From NCBI GenBank assembly GCA_016926695.1, contig JAFGOB010000080.1, positions 1-6,370 on the forward strand: a stretch of 6,370 bases of DNA. The letters are read 5' to 3'. The translations under genes were made by a program, and so were the position numbers. Position 1 is the stretch's first letter; each line of letters begins with the position of its first letter. Below are positions 1 through 6,370 of this stretch, one piece after another. This stretch comes from Dehalococcoidales bacterium (GTDB taxonomy: Bacteria; Chloroflexota; Dehalococcoidia; Dehalococcoidales; UBA3254). The notes under the pieces were generated by a model. It did not search any database. It saw only the letters and a list, made by a program, of their open reading frames with translations, and was not told the DNA's origin.

Positions 1-675
1 CCTGAAAAGCGCGCCGTAATCCATGAGCGCTCCATCCGGCTGGAGGCCAAGCACCGGAAGGAGAGGGAGGAGTGGCGTGCCCTGGGAATGGATAGCTCCG
101 ACTGGAAGCCGATTTCCCCGGACTGGCTGGGGCGCTGTATCAGCGATGTTGTGGATGAGGACACAATAATAGTCAACCACGTTATAAGCCACTCGGCGTC
201 AGTAACGGAGCAGATTGAGCGGACAAAACCCGGGACGCTGTTGGGTTGCGCCGGCGGCGCCATCCAGTGGGCGCTGGGGGCGGCCCTCGGCGCCAAGATA
301 GCGGCCCCGGATAAAACGGTGGTGAGCCTGATGACAGACGGCGGCTTTGTCTGGGGCTGCCCTCTGGCAACGCTCTGGTCGGCAAGCTCTTATAAGGCCC
401 CGTTTCTATCTGTCATCTTTAACAACCAGTCATACGGCGTCATCAGAGGTCTGGTACAGAGGCTTTCCGGGACAGAGCTCTCTGACAAGATGGGATTTGA
501 GCTGGGAGTAGACATCGTGCCGTCCCCGGAATACAGCCTGGTGGCCCAGGCATGCGGCGGCTACGGCCGGACGGTGACTGATCCGGCTGATGTGCTGCCC
601 GCCTTAAAAGAGGCTATGAACCAGGTTAACAATGGGAAGCCGGCCGTGGTTGATGTCAGGCTGGCCAAGGGGTAG
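1..675 (+). CDS. ThDP-dependent enzyme, C-terminal part (acetolactate synthase-like), 5' truncated by window
   Basis: The reading frame is open from base 1 to the TAG at 673-675 (224 codons visible), so the gene starts outside the window and the ATG at 88 is internal. The visible part matches the ThDP-binding C-terminal domain of acetolactate synthase / benzoylformate decarboxylase-type enzymes. It has a glycine-rich GAALGAKIAAPDKTVV lead-in, then TDGG (334-345) and a paired Asn (421-426), giving the Mg-ThDP motif with the Asp and Asn ligands kept. NNQSYGVIRG follows, where the family has NNxxYGxxR, and the C-terminus ends in KPAVVDVR. The usual GDG reads TDG here. The N-terminal domain with the activating Glu and the substrate-determining residues is missing, so the substrate cannot be told. 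Such enzymes decarboxylate or ligate 2-oxoacids in the cytoplasm. It resembles the broad 'thiamine pyrophosphate-requiring protein' group more than true ilvB, and I do not assign a symbol. It lies 14 nt upstream of the next gene and is probably cotranscribed. Confidence 0.9.
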   Translation, partial: PEKRAVIHERSIRLEAKHRKEREEWRALGMDSSDWKPISPDWLGRCISDVVDEDTIIVNHVISHSASVTEQIERTKPGTLLGCAGGAIQWALGAALGAKIAAPDKTVVSLMTDGGFVWGCPLATLWSASSYKAPFLSVIFNNQSYGVIRGLVQRLSGTELSDKMGFELGVDIVPSPEYSLVAQACGGYGRTVTDPADVLPALKEAMNQVNNGKPAVVDVRLAKG

Positions 676-689
676 AGAAGGAGTAAAAA

Positions 690-2537
690 ATGGAAAATGT
701 TAAAATAATACGGTTGAGATCAGTAATAAGTATATTTTTTGTTTTTTTAATAGCCATGGCGCATGCAAATACTTTTGCTGCTGAGCCTGCGGGGAAGACA
801 GGAAGTGTTTCAATTGAGGTGCTTAATCCTGAAGCCGAGATGATTATGGCATCTGAAATCTCCACAATCGCTCCTCGGATTAAGGACCTATCCGATAAGA
901 ATATCGGATTGGTCTGGGCCGGCAAATCGGGGGGCGAGTTTTTTCTCGATGCATTAGAGGTACTTCTCAAGAAGAAATATCCTTCAGCCACGATCTCAAG
1001 GCATACCCGGGGTGTTGGTGATGCGGAGGAGAGGATATTGAGGGAAGTGGATGCCTTTGTTTATGCAGTGGGAGATTCTGGCCAGGGCGCCTGGGACAGC
1101 ATATCTTTTACAATAAGACTGGAAAAGCTCGGGAAACCGGGTGTCGCTGTTTTTGGTGAACACCTGATATATAATGCAAAAGCAGCCTCTTACCATCTCG
1201 GGATGCCGTCGGTACGCATGGCACCTCTGCCCAGTATGGAATTTTATCCGAACAGGTCAAGCGCGGAGAGTATGATGCCCTGTGGAGAGGCTGTTCTGGA
1301 CGAGATAATAGATGCGTTGACCCGTCCCATACAGCCTTCGGAGAAAGAGGCCGGTTTGAAAACAAAAAAAACGGCACCTGACACGGTAAAAATTGCGGGC
1401 GACAGCCTGGAATCCGCCTATGAGAAATTCTACCAGTTATTCATGGATAATGACTGGGGCGATGGTCTTCCGCTTGTTCCTCCCACACCCTTTAATGTAG
1501 AGCAGATGTTAAAGGCAACCAGCCTTTCACCTGATACAATACTGGGTGTGATAAAGGCACCGGACGGGAGTTCCGACATAGCCAATGTCACTGTGGAGAA
1601 GGTTGCTGTAAACGCCGTAATGGCCGGCGCCAAGCCGGAATATTTTCCGGTTATTATAGCAGCCATGGAAGGGATATCGGACAGGCGATTTTCTCATCAC
1701 GTTTTTTCTTCTGACGGTTCCTTTAACCTTTTTATAGCTGTGACCGGCCCCATTGCAAAAAAAATCAATATGCACTCAGGAACAGGTTTACTAGGTCACG
1801 GGTGGCGCGCCAATAATACCATCGGACGCGCCGTGAGGCTGTGCATGAACAATATAGGCCATTTAAAGCCTGGAAAGCTTGATACGGCATTAACCGGCAG
1901 GGCATCATCACATACCTTTTATATACTGGCAGAAAATGATGAATTGAGTCCCTGGGCCCCTTATCACACTGTGCGGGGCTACCGTGCGGAAGACAGTTAT
2001 GTTACAGTCTCAGGTATAGGTCTGGGCGGCGATTTCACTATTTACGGCGGCGGAACCGGAGGCGCCTGGACAGTTGATGAGGTTCTGGAAGGCATTATTA
2101 ATAGAATTGCTCCAAACCGCCGTATGTTTGCTTCATACATGCCGGGTATCGGTTCTGGGGCCTTTGCCAGACCTTTCAACTATATTTTTGTACTGAGTCC
2201 CGATACGGCACAGGAACTGAAAAAACGAGGCTTTACCAGGCAGAGCCTGCAGGATTACATCATTGAAAAAACATCGGTACCATATGAGGATTTAAGCGAA
2301 GCGGAGATAGAGGGCCTCAAAAGGAGACTTTCCGAAAAAACCGAGGCCTTTGGCGGAACCGATAATATTCCTGATGACCGCATACCAGTGTTCTGGGCAA
2401 ACCTTAAACCAGGAGGCAAGATACCTGTTATAGTTTCACCGGAACACCTTAACATCTTTGTATCAGGTGATGTGTCAGGCTATAATTTCGGAGCAATCTA
2501 TCTGCTCGGGGCCCATTCGATAAAACCCGTTCAATAA
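690..2537 (+). CDS. Paralog A: Sec-exported two-domain protein, UGSC-like N-domain plus DGLPLVPPT-type C-domain
   Basis: A 615-aa protein of unknown function. The ATG at 690 has AAGGAG (678-683) 6 nt upstream and is followed directly by a Sec signal peptide: basic residues 5-10, a hydrophobic core at about 12-24, and likely cleavage after AHA (24-26). There is no RR motif and no lipobox. Residues 40-210 resemble the UGSC family fold: VLNPEAE, APRIKDL (61-67), FFLDALEVLLKKKYP, DAFVYAVGD, and RLEKLGKPGVAV. The expected U/C-G-S-C is S130-G-Q-G133. The C-domain starts near 240 with WGDGLPLVPPT (256-266). It has VEKVAVNAVMAGAKPEY (302-318), GPIAKKI, RANNTIGRA (373-381) with C385, and AENDELSPW (414-422). 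It has only two cysteines (198, 385). A glycine-rich stretch (444-459) and an early C-terminus separate it from its two downstream paralogs, making it the most divergent copy. The protein is probably soluble in the periplasm. The family assignment rests on remembered motifs, and any enzymatic role is unknown. Confidence 0.85.
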   Translation: MENVKIIRLRSVISIFFVFLIAMAHANTFAAEPAGKTGSVSIEVLNPEAEMIMASEISTIAPRIKDLSDKNIGLVWAGKSGGEFFLDALEVLLKKKYPSATISRHTRGVGDAEERILREVDAFVYAVGDSGQGAWDSISFTIRLEKLGKPGVAVFGEHLIYNAKAASYHLGMPSVRMAPLPSMEFYPNRSSAESMMPCGEAVLDEIIDALTRPIQPSEKEAGLKTKKTAPDTVKIAGDSLESAYEKFYQLFMDNDWGDGLPLVPPTPFNVEQMLKATSLSPDTILGVIKAPDGSSDIANVTVEKVAVNAVMAGAKPEYFPVIIAAMEGISDRRFSHHVFSSDGSFNLFIAVTGPIAKKINMHSGTGLLGHGWRANNTIGRAVRLCMNNIGHLKPGKLDTALTGRASSHTFYILAENDELSPWAPYHTVRGYRAEDSYVTVSGIGLGGDFTIYGGGTGGAWTVDEVLEGIINRIAPNRRMFASYMPGIGSGAFARPFNYIFVLSPDTAQELKKRGFTRQSLQDYIIEKTSVPYEDLSEAEIEGLKRRLSEKTEAFGGTDNIPDDRIPVFWANLKPGGKIPVIVSPEHLNIFVSGDVSGYNFGAIYLLGAHSIKPVQ

Positions 2538-2543
2538 AGGAGG
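2537..2543 (+). promoter_or_regulatory. Ribosome binding site of paralog B, overlapping the stop of paralog A
   Basis: AAGGAGG begins on the last base of the TAA stop of paralog A (2535-2537) and lies 6 nt before the ATG at 2550. This near-perfect anti-16S match, placed on the terminating codon, fits translational coupling of the two genes and confirms the chosen start. Confidence 0.8.
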
Positions 2544-2549
2544 CAGATT

Positions 2550-4397
2550 ATGGAATCAGGCAATAACAGGATCATAAGCAGAAGGGCATTTATTCAGAAC
2601 ACTGCGGCGGGAGTAGCGGCCCTGGGTGCAGGGGCTGCATTAAGCTGTGCGGACGCGAAAAAGGAATCGGGGAAGAAGGACATGGTCACCCTGGAAATAC
2701 TGGAGCCTCACGGCGAGCTTGCGTTTCCCGAAAGAAAGGGATTATTTGCGCCGCGCCTCAAGGATTTGAATGGGAAAAAAATTGCTATAATGGCGATGTT
2801 CCAGGATTCCATGGCTTTTTTCGACACGATAAAGTCCATGCTGAAGAGTAAGTACCCTACGGTTGAGTTTGTTCATTTCAGCTACGGAGTCCCGAACTCG
2901 CCTGATATTTCTGCCGAAATAGCGAATAAGTGCGACGGGTGGATTGATGGAGTCAAGGCGTCGGAGACAGGCTCCAGGCATGATACCGGCGCCAGGCTGG
3001 AAAAACGGGGCTGCCCCGGTGTGGCAATCGTATCCGACGCAATAATAAAGGCTAAAAAACTGCTGGTAGATAATAACGGTATGCCGACATGCCGCGTTCT
3101 TGCTGTACCCGCAGTGGATTACCTTGTTGCCAAGACTGACCCTGAATTAATGAAACCGGTCGCAGAAGCGGCTTTTGAGGATATTCACAATGCGCTTACA
3201 AGGCCGCTTACAAAAGAAGAAATGGAAGTCAAGGATTTCAGCTATGACTATTCCCCCAAAAAATTCATTGGATACGATTATTCAGAGGCAATTGAAAAAT
3301 TTCAGCAGTACTGCGCGGAAAACTTCATGACCGATGGCATGCCCGTAATACCGCCAACGAGAGATGCCGTGGACAGGATGCTCGCGGGGACAGCTTATCC
3401 GCCTGATAAGGAAATAGGGCTTATGTTTCCAAAACAAGGCAGGGCGACTGTGGAAAAGATCGCCATAAACGCGGTTATGGCAGGAGCGAAGCCCGAGTAT
3501 CTTCCTGTCATTATTGCCATGATAGAGACTATTACCGCTAAAGACTTTAACCAGTATCATATTGTTAACGAGATCCTGCCCATAACCTTTATCAGCGGAC
3601 CGATTGTAGAAGAAATCGGACTTAATAACGAGATCGGCTATCTTGCTCCGGGGCACAGGGCCAATGCCACTATCGGGCGGGCAATGCTTATGTGCATGAT
3701 AAATATAGGCTGGCGCCGCATGGATGTCTATTCATCGCCTGGGGGCCTCGGTCAGCCTGCCGCTTATGCGAATTACATAATACCGGAAAATCAGAAGGCC
3801 AGCCCGTGGGAACCATACGCAGTTTCAAACGGATTCAAGCCCGAAGAAAGCACCGTAACCATATGCGAAGGGATCTTTATTTCACGAGGGCCCTCTGAGA
3901 CCCTGAGCATGGCCGGTTTTGAAGATAAACTGGATCAGATGAGAGGCTTATTCTCCCCTTCCTCTGGGGTATTCGGCTTTTTCGGCATGCCCCAAAATGG
4001 CATCGATATACGGCATATGATCGCGATTCATCCGACATTCGCGCGGCAGTTGGCAAACGCCGGTTTTACCAGAGAGTCTTTTATTAAGTGGCTGCATGAC
4101 AAAAATACGATTAACTGGGACAGGATGAATGAGGATGAGCGCAAGGAATTCAGAGAAATGGTGGCTGAGGGCAAAGTGATCGGGATAAGGGCTGAAGACT
4201 GCAAACCAGGGCTTTACAGGGAGCCTTTTGCCGACTCGAAGGATGTAGCTGTTATTGTAGCCGGGACAGGTGCTGGCGGGGTGATTGTTTTCCAGACTCC
4301 CTCCGGCTCAACTGCCAATGTTGAGGATGTTGAAATAACAAGGCCGTACATGCACAAGCTAATACACGGCGCCACTCTTACAAAGGCAGGGAGATGA
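2550..4397 (+). CDS. Paralog B: Tat-exported probable lipoprotein, UGSC-like N-domain plus DGMPVIPPT-type C-domain
   Basis: A 615-aa protein of unknown function, starting 12 nt after paralog A. The start at 2550 is set by AAGGAGG (2537-2543). The N-terminus has a twin-arginine motif, SRRAFIQ (10-16), an alanine/glycine-rich core, and ALSC with C33 as possible lipidation site; position -3 is Ala rather than the usual Leu, so lipidation is less certain than Tat export. The N-domain (46-220) has LEPHGE, APRLKDLNGKKIAI, FFDTIKSMLKSKYPT, CDGWIDGVK, LEKRGCPGVAI and NGMPTCRV. Where UGSC proteins carry their redox motif it has S138-E-T-G141. The C-domain carries TDGMPVIPPT (261-270), VEKIAINAVMAGAKPEY (301-317), PGHRANATIGRA (367-378), C382, PENQKASPW (412-420), and a family-like C-terminal segment HPTFARQLANAGFTRESF. 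It ends in HGATLTKAGR, almost the same as paralog C. Tat use suggests folding, perhaps with a cofactor or metal, before export; no cofactor motif is recognisable. Confidence 0.87.
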   Translation: MESGNNRIISRRAFIQNTAAGVAALGAGAALSCADAKKESGKKDMVTLEILEPHGELAFPERKGLFAPRLKDLNGKKIAIMAMFQDSMAFFDTIKSMLKSKYPTVEFVHFSYGVPNSPDISAEIANKCDGWIDGVKASETGSRHDTGARLEKRGCPGVAIVSDAIIKAKKLLVDNNGMPTCRVLAVPAVDYLVAKTDPELMKPVAEAAFEDIHNALTRPLTKEEMEVKDFSYDYSPKKFIGYDYSEAIEKFQQYCAENFMTDGMPVIPPTRDAVDRMLAGTAYPPDKEIGLMFPKQGRATVEKIAINAVMAGAKPEYLPVIIAMIETITAKDFNQYHIVNEILPITFISGPIVEEIGLNNEIGYLAPGHRANATIGRAMLMCMINIGWRRMDVYSSPGGLGQPAAYANYIIPENQKASPWEPYAVSNGFKPEESTVTICEGIFISRGPSETLSMAGFEDKLDQMRGLFSPSSGVFGFFGMPQNGIDIRHMIAIHPTFARQLANAGFTRESFIKWLHDKNTINWDRMNEDERKEFREMVAEGKVIGIRAEDCKPGLYREPFADSKDVAVIVAGTGAGGVIVFQTPSGSTANVEDVEITRPYMHKLIHGATLTKAGR

Positions 4398-4424
4398 CAC
4401 TCAAGCAAGAAAGGAGATTTAAAC

Positions 4425-6326
4425 ATGGATTACAGAGTGAACAAAAATGATGATGTTTCCCGCAGAGGTTTCCTAAAAGGTGCGGCTGCTGCAACCGTTG
4501 GCTTTCCTCTCCTGGCCCTCCCCATTGGCTGTAAGGTGGAAACCGGGGAGAAGTCCTCTGATCATGGCGATATAACCATCGAGGTTTTGAATCCCCGCGG
4601 CGTTCTTCACTCCGTGCCCATGACCGGGCTTAGCAGTCCCAGGCTTACGGATTTAGCCGGCAGGAAGATAGCGCTGCTCAGTGAAAAACCCGATTCCGTG
4701 GTTTTTTTTGATGCAATGGAAAAACTGCTGAAAGAAAGATATCCAACCGCCACTATCCTGCGTTTCCCCTCTGCCGCCAGTCCTATGGTAGCCGACAACT
4801 CTGCCGAAGTTGCGGCGCAATGCGATGCGTGGTTGCAGGGAGTCAAGACTTCAGGGTCAGGCAGCAAGGATACCGAGGCAAAACTGGAAAAACTTGGCAA
4901 ACCCGGAGTTACATTCACGGTCGACGGCCTTCTCAAACAGAGAAAAAGGCTGGCGGAAGTGAACGGCATGCCGACACTGCGTATTATTACGATACCCGCA
5001 ATAAGATTTTTTGCCAGTGAGAACTCACCGCAAAAAATGATGGATATTGCCGCTTCGGTATTCGAGTCAACTGTCAAAGGCCTGACCGATCCCCTGACAG
5101 AGGAAGAGAAAAATCCGCCGCCCTTCACCTATGACTACGGTCTAATGACCTTTACCGGCAAAAGCTATACCGAGACCAATGAAAAATTCCAGCAGTATTG
5201 TATTGACAGCCAGATGGGCGATGGGATTGCCTTAACTCCGCCGACCCGTGAGGCAGTAGAATGGATGCTTACGGGTACAAGTCGGTCACCCGACGAAGAG
5301 ATAGGTCTTATGACACCCCGGAACGGAATGGCGACCATAGAAAAAATCGCCATTAATGCCGCCATGGCAGGGGCCAAACCGGAGTATCTACCGGTAATCA
5401 TAGCGGCTATTGAAGGCCTGGTGGACAGAAGTTTTAATCTCTATCATATCACTACGGGAACGCTCAATTCCAAGGTCCTGATTTGGGTGAACGGACCAAT
5501 AACAAGGGAGATAGGCATGAACGCCGGGCAGGGTTTCCTGGGTTTTGGCTTCCGGGCAAACAGCTCCATCGGGCGCGCGGTCAGCCTGTGCATGATAAAC
5601 ATCGGGTGGGGCCTGAGGGACGCCGAAATAGGCATGCAGGGACAGCCGGCCAGATACTGTAATCTTACCTTTGCTGAAAATGAAGAAGAAAGCCCATGGG
5701 AATCCTTTATCGTAGGACGAGGGTACAAACCTGAAGACAGCACAGTAACCGTGGACGAATGTATTACCATCAACAGCCTGGGTCCCGGAGGAGGGATGGT
5801 CTCTCGGCCCCTGGAACAGGACCTGGATCAGCTGGCCGATATGATTCAGGGTTTTACCGGACCTGTGCCATCTGAGGCCAGATTCGGAAGTGCGATTGGG
5901 GGAATGCTTTCAAACGCGGTTGATATAATCAACAGCACATATTGCGAAATAGGGATATACCCGACACTTGCCAGGCAGGCAGCCGACGCGGGCTATAGCA
6001 AACAGGCGCTGACCCGGATGCTTTGTGATAAACACAGGGTGAAATGGGATATATTGAATGAGGAGCACAAGGCCCAGATAAAAGAGGCCGCGGCTGCCGG
6101 CAGCATACCAGGCCTGACATTGGAAGATTGCAGGCCCGGAGGAACGATCCCCACAGTCAACTCAAATCATATCGCCCTGTTGGTTGTCGGGGGCACAGTG
6201 GGGCAGTGCATAGGATTTTACGGAGTGGGCTCAACCGTAATAAACGCGGACAATCCCGACGCGCCAAAGGTAGATTTTATGACAAAACGGATATACGGGG
6301 CTACTCTAACCAGGGCCGGCCGGTGA
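4425..6326 (+). CDS. Paralog C: Tat-exported probable lipoprotein, UGSC-like N-domain plus DGIALTPPT-type C-domain
   Basis: A 633-aa protein of unknown function, 27 nt downstream of paralog B, with AAGGAG (4411-4416) 8 nt before its ATG. It has a textbook twin-arginine motif, SRRGFLKGA (12-20), a hydrophobic core, and LPIGC with C36 as likely lipid-anchored cysteine followed by a polar Lys/Glu/Ser linker. The N-domain (49-225) has VLNPRGV, SPRLTDLAGRKIAL, VVFFDAMEKLLKERYPTAT, CDAWLQGVK and LEKLGKPGV. The UGSC position reads S143-G-S-G146. The C-domain has GDGIALTPPT (265-274), IEKIAINAAMAGAKPEY (305-321), RANSSIGRA (377-385), C389, MQGQPARY (404-411) and AENEEESPW (417-425). The C-terminus has YPTLARQAADAGYSKQAL and ends YGATLTRAGR. 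It is the cysteine-richest copy (10 Cys) and the closest relative of paralog B, for example in EKFQQYC and the shared C-terminal end. It probably sits membrane-anchored facing the periplasm. Confidence 0.88.
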   Translation: MDYRVNKNDDVSRRGFLKGAAAATVGFPLLALPIGCKVETGEKSSDHGDITIEVLNPRGVLHSVPMTGLSSPRLTDLAGRKIALLSEKPDSVVFFDAMEKLLKERYPTATILRFPSAASPMVADNSAEVAAQCDAWLQGVKTSGSGSKDTEAKLEKLGKPGVTFTVDGLLKQRKRLAEVNGMPTLRIITIPAIRFFASENSPQKMMDIAASVFESTVKGLTDPLTEEEKNPPPFTYDYGLMTFTGKSYTETNEKFQQYCIDSQMGDGIALTPPTREAVEWMLTGTSRSPDEEIGLMTPRNGMATIEKIAINAAMAGAKPEYLPVIIAAIEGLVDRSFNLYHITTGTLNSKVLIWVNGPITREIGMNAGQGFLGFGFRANSSIGRAVSLCMINIGWGLRDAEIGMQGQPARYCNLTFAENEEESPWESFIVGRGYKPEDSTVTVDECITINSLGPGGGMVSRPLEQDLDQLADMIQGFTGPVPSEARFGSAIGGMLSNAVDIINSTYCEIGIYPTLARQAADAGYSKQALTRMLCDKHRVKWDILNEEHKAQIKEAAAAGSIPGLTLEDCRPGGTIPTVNSNHIALLVVGGTVGQCIGFYGVGSTVINADNPDAPKVDFMTKRIYGATLTRAGR

Positions 6327-6335
6327 ATGCTCGAT

Positions 6336-6346
6336 AAGGAGAGGAG
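6336..6346 (+). promoter_or_regulatory. Ribosome binding site of a further downstream gene
   Basis: AAGGAGAGGAG is a double Shine-Dalgarno-like purine run 9 nt after the stop of paralog C. It is like the sites in front of the other genes here and implies that the operon continues to the right. The ATG at 6359 is 12 nt from the end of the run, a little far. An in-frame ATT at 6353 would have a 6-nt spacing but is a rare start. Confidence 0.55.
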
Positions 6347-6358
6347 ATAAAAATTAAT

Positions 6359-6370
6359 ATGCTAACAGCG
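6359..6370 (+). CDS. Possible start of next gene in the operon (only four codons visible)
   Basis: ATG CTA ACA GCG (M-L-T-A) follows the purine-rich site and runs off the window edge. Nothing can be said about its product. The call rests only on the ribosome binding site and on the dense same-strand packing of the upstream genes. Confidence 0.35.

Larger units (their letters stand above)
690..6326 (+). repeat. Tandem array of three paralogous genes
   Basis: The three genes encode proteins that align along nearly their whole length, in the same order of motifs: NPxG/EPHG, PRLxDL, FFDxxxxLLKxKYP, LEKxGxPGV, DGxxxxPPT, EKxAxNAxMAGAKPEYxPVIIA, RANxxIGRA, ENxxxSPW, and PxxAxxxxxxGFTR. Divergence is large enough that no long stretch of identical DNA remains, so the duplications are old. 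Copies B and C share features absent from A (Tat signal, EKFQQYC, EDCxPG, GATLTxAGR ending). This suggests that A split first and B/C arose later. Confidence 0.85.

Noticed and set aside
334..345. Frameshift or pseudogene explanation for TDG in the ThDP motif
   Set aside because: The frame is intact on both sides, with family-like sequence before and after, so it is a substitution and not damage.
88..675. ATG at 88 as the true start of the ThDP enzyme
   Set aside because: The frame is open back to base 1, no ribosome binding site of quality fits it, and a 195-aa protein would lack two of the three domains of the family. It is an internal Met.
4398..4424. Internal promoter or terminator in the longest gap (27 nt) between paralogs B and C
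   Set aside because: The gap holds a ribosome binding site but no hairpin with a T-run, and is too short for a convincing promoter. No CRISPR, tRNA, rRNA or insertion-sequence signal was seen anywhere in the window.
4607..5128. 173-aa minus-strand open frame inside paralog C
   Set aside because: It lies wholly antisense to a gene with clear family motifs, has a low-complexity Ser/Leu-rich translation and no recognisable domain. Other minus-strand frames (for example 656-991, 3282-3656, 5444-5773) are rejected for the same reason.
690..6326. Selenocysteine-encoding TGA in the UGSC-like domains
   Set aside because: All three frames run through the motif position without an in-frame TGA, and the codons there encode Ser. 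No SECIS-like element needs to be invoked.
6327..6350. Seven-codon frame ATG CTC GAT ... TAA right after paralog C
   Set aside because: It is too short, has no ribosome binding site of its own, and consists mostly of the Shine-Dalgarno sequence of the following gene.

Overview
The window is one tightly packed plus-strand gene cluster from a bacterium. It contains the 3' end of a cytoplasmic thiamine-diphosphate (ThDP) enzyme, then three complete tandem paralogous genes (615, 615 and 633 aa) for large exported proteins, then a possible start of another gene at the right edge. All intergenic gaps are 12-27 nt and each complete gene has a strong AAGGAG-type ribosome binding site. I see no promoter or terminator inside, so the segment is most likely the middle of one operon.

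Layout: 1-675 is the C-terminal (ThDP-binding) part of an acetolactate synthase / benzoylformate decarboxylase-like enzyme, open to the left edge. 690-2537 is paralog A, with a Sec-type signal peptide. 2550-4397 is paralog B, with a twin-arginine signal and a probable lipoprotein cysteine. 4425-6326 is paralog C, with a clear twin-arginine signal and a lipobox-like cysteine. 6336-6370 is a purine-rich ribosome binding site followed by an ATG and only four codons.

The three paralogs share a two-part architecture. The N-terminal part (about 200 aa) resembles what I remember of the UGSC (seleno)protein family, but the redox motif that names the family is replaced by Ser/Gly-rich sequence in all three. 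The C-terminal part (about 370 aa) begins with a DG-x(4)-PPT motif and carries very conserved blocks (EKxAxNAxMAGAKPEYxPVIIA, RANxxIGRA, ENxxxSPW). I know this region only as an uncharacterised family often seen with UGSC-like proteins. No biochemical function can be assigned from sequence.

The organism is probably a Gram-negative or at least Tat-proficient bacterium of roughly balanced base composition. The gene content would suit an environmental anaerobe such as a Desulfobacterota-type lineage, but nothing in the window fixes the taxonomy. How the genes cooperate is inference: a cytoplasmic ThDP enzyme acting on a 2-oxoacid or related carbon compound is co-expressed with three envelope proteins that may bind or process a related substrate outside the membrane. 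The most interesting point is the expansion and export of a UGSC-like, redox-motif-less family.
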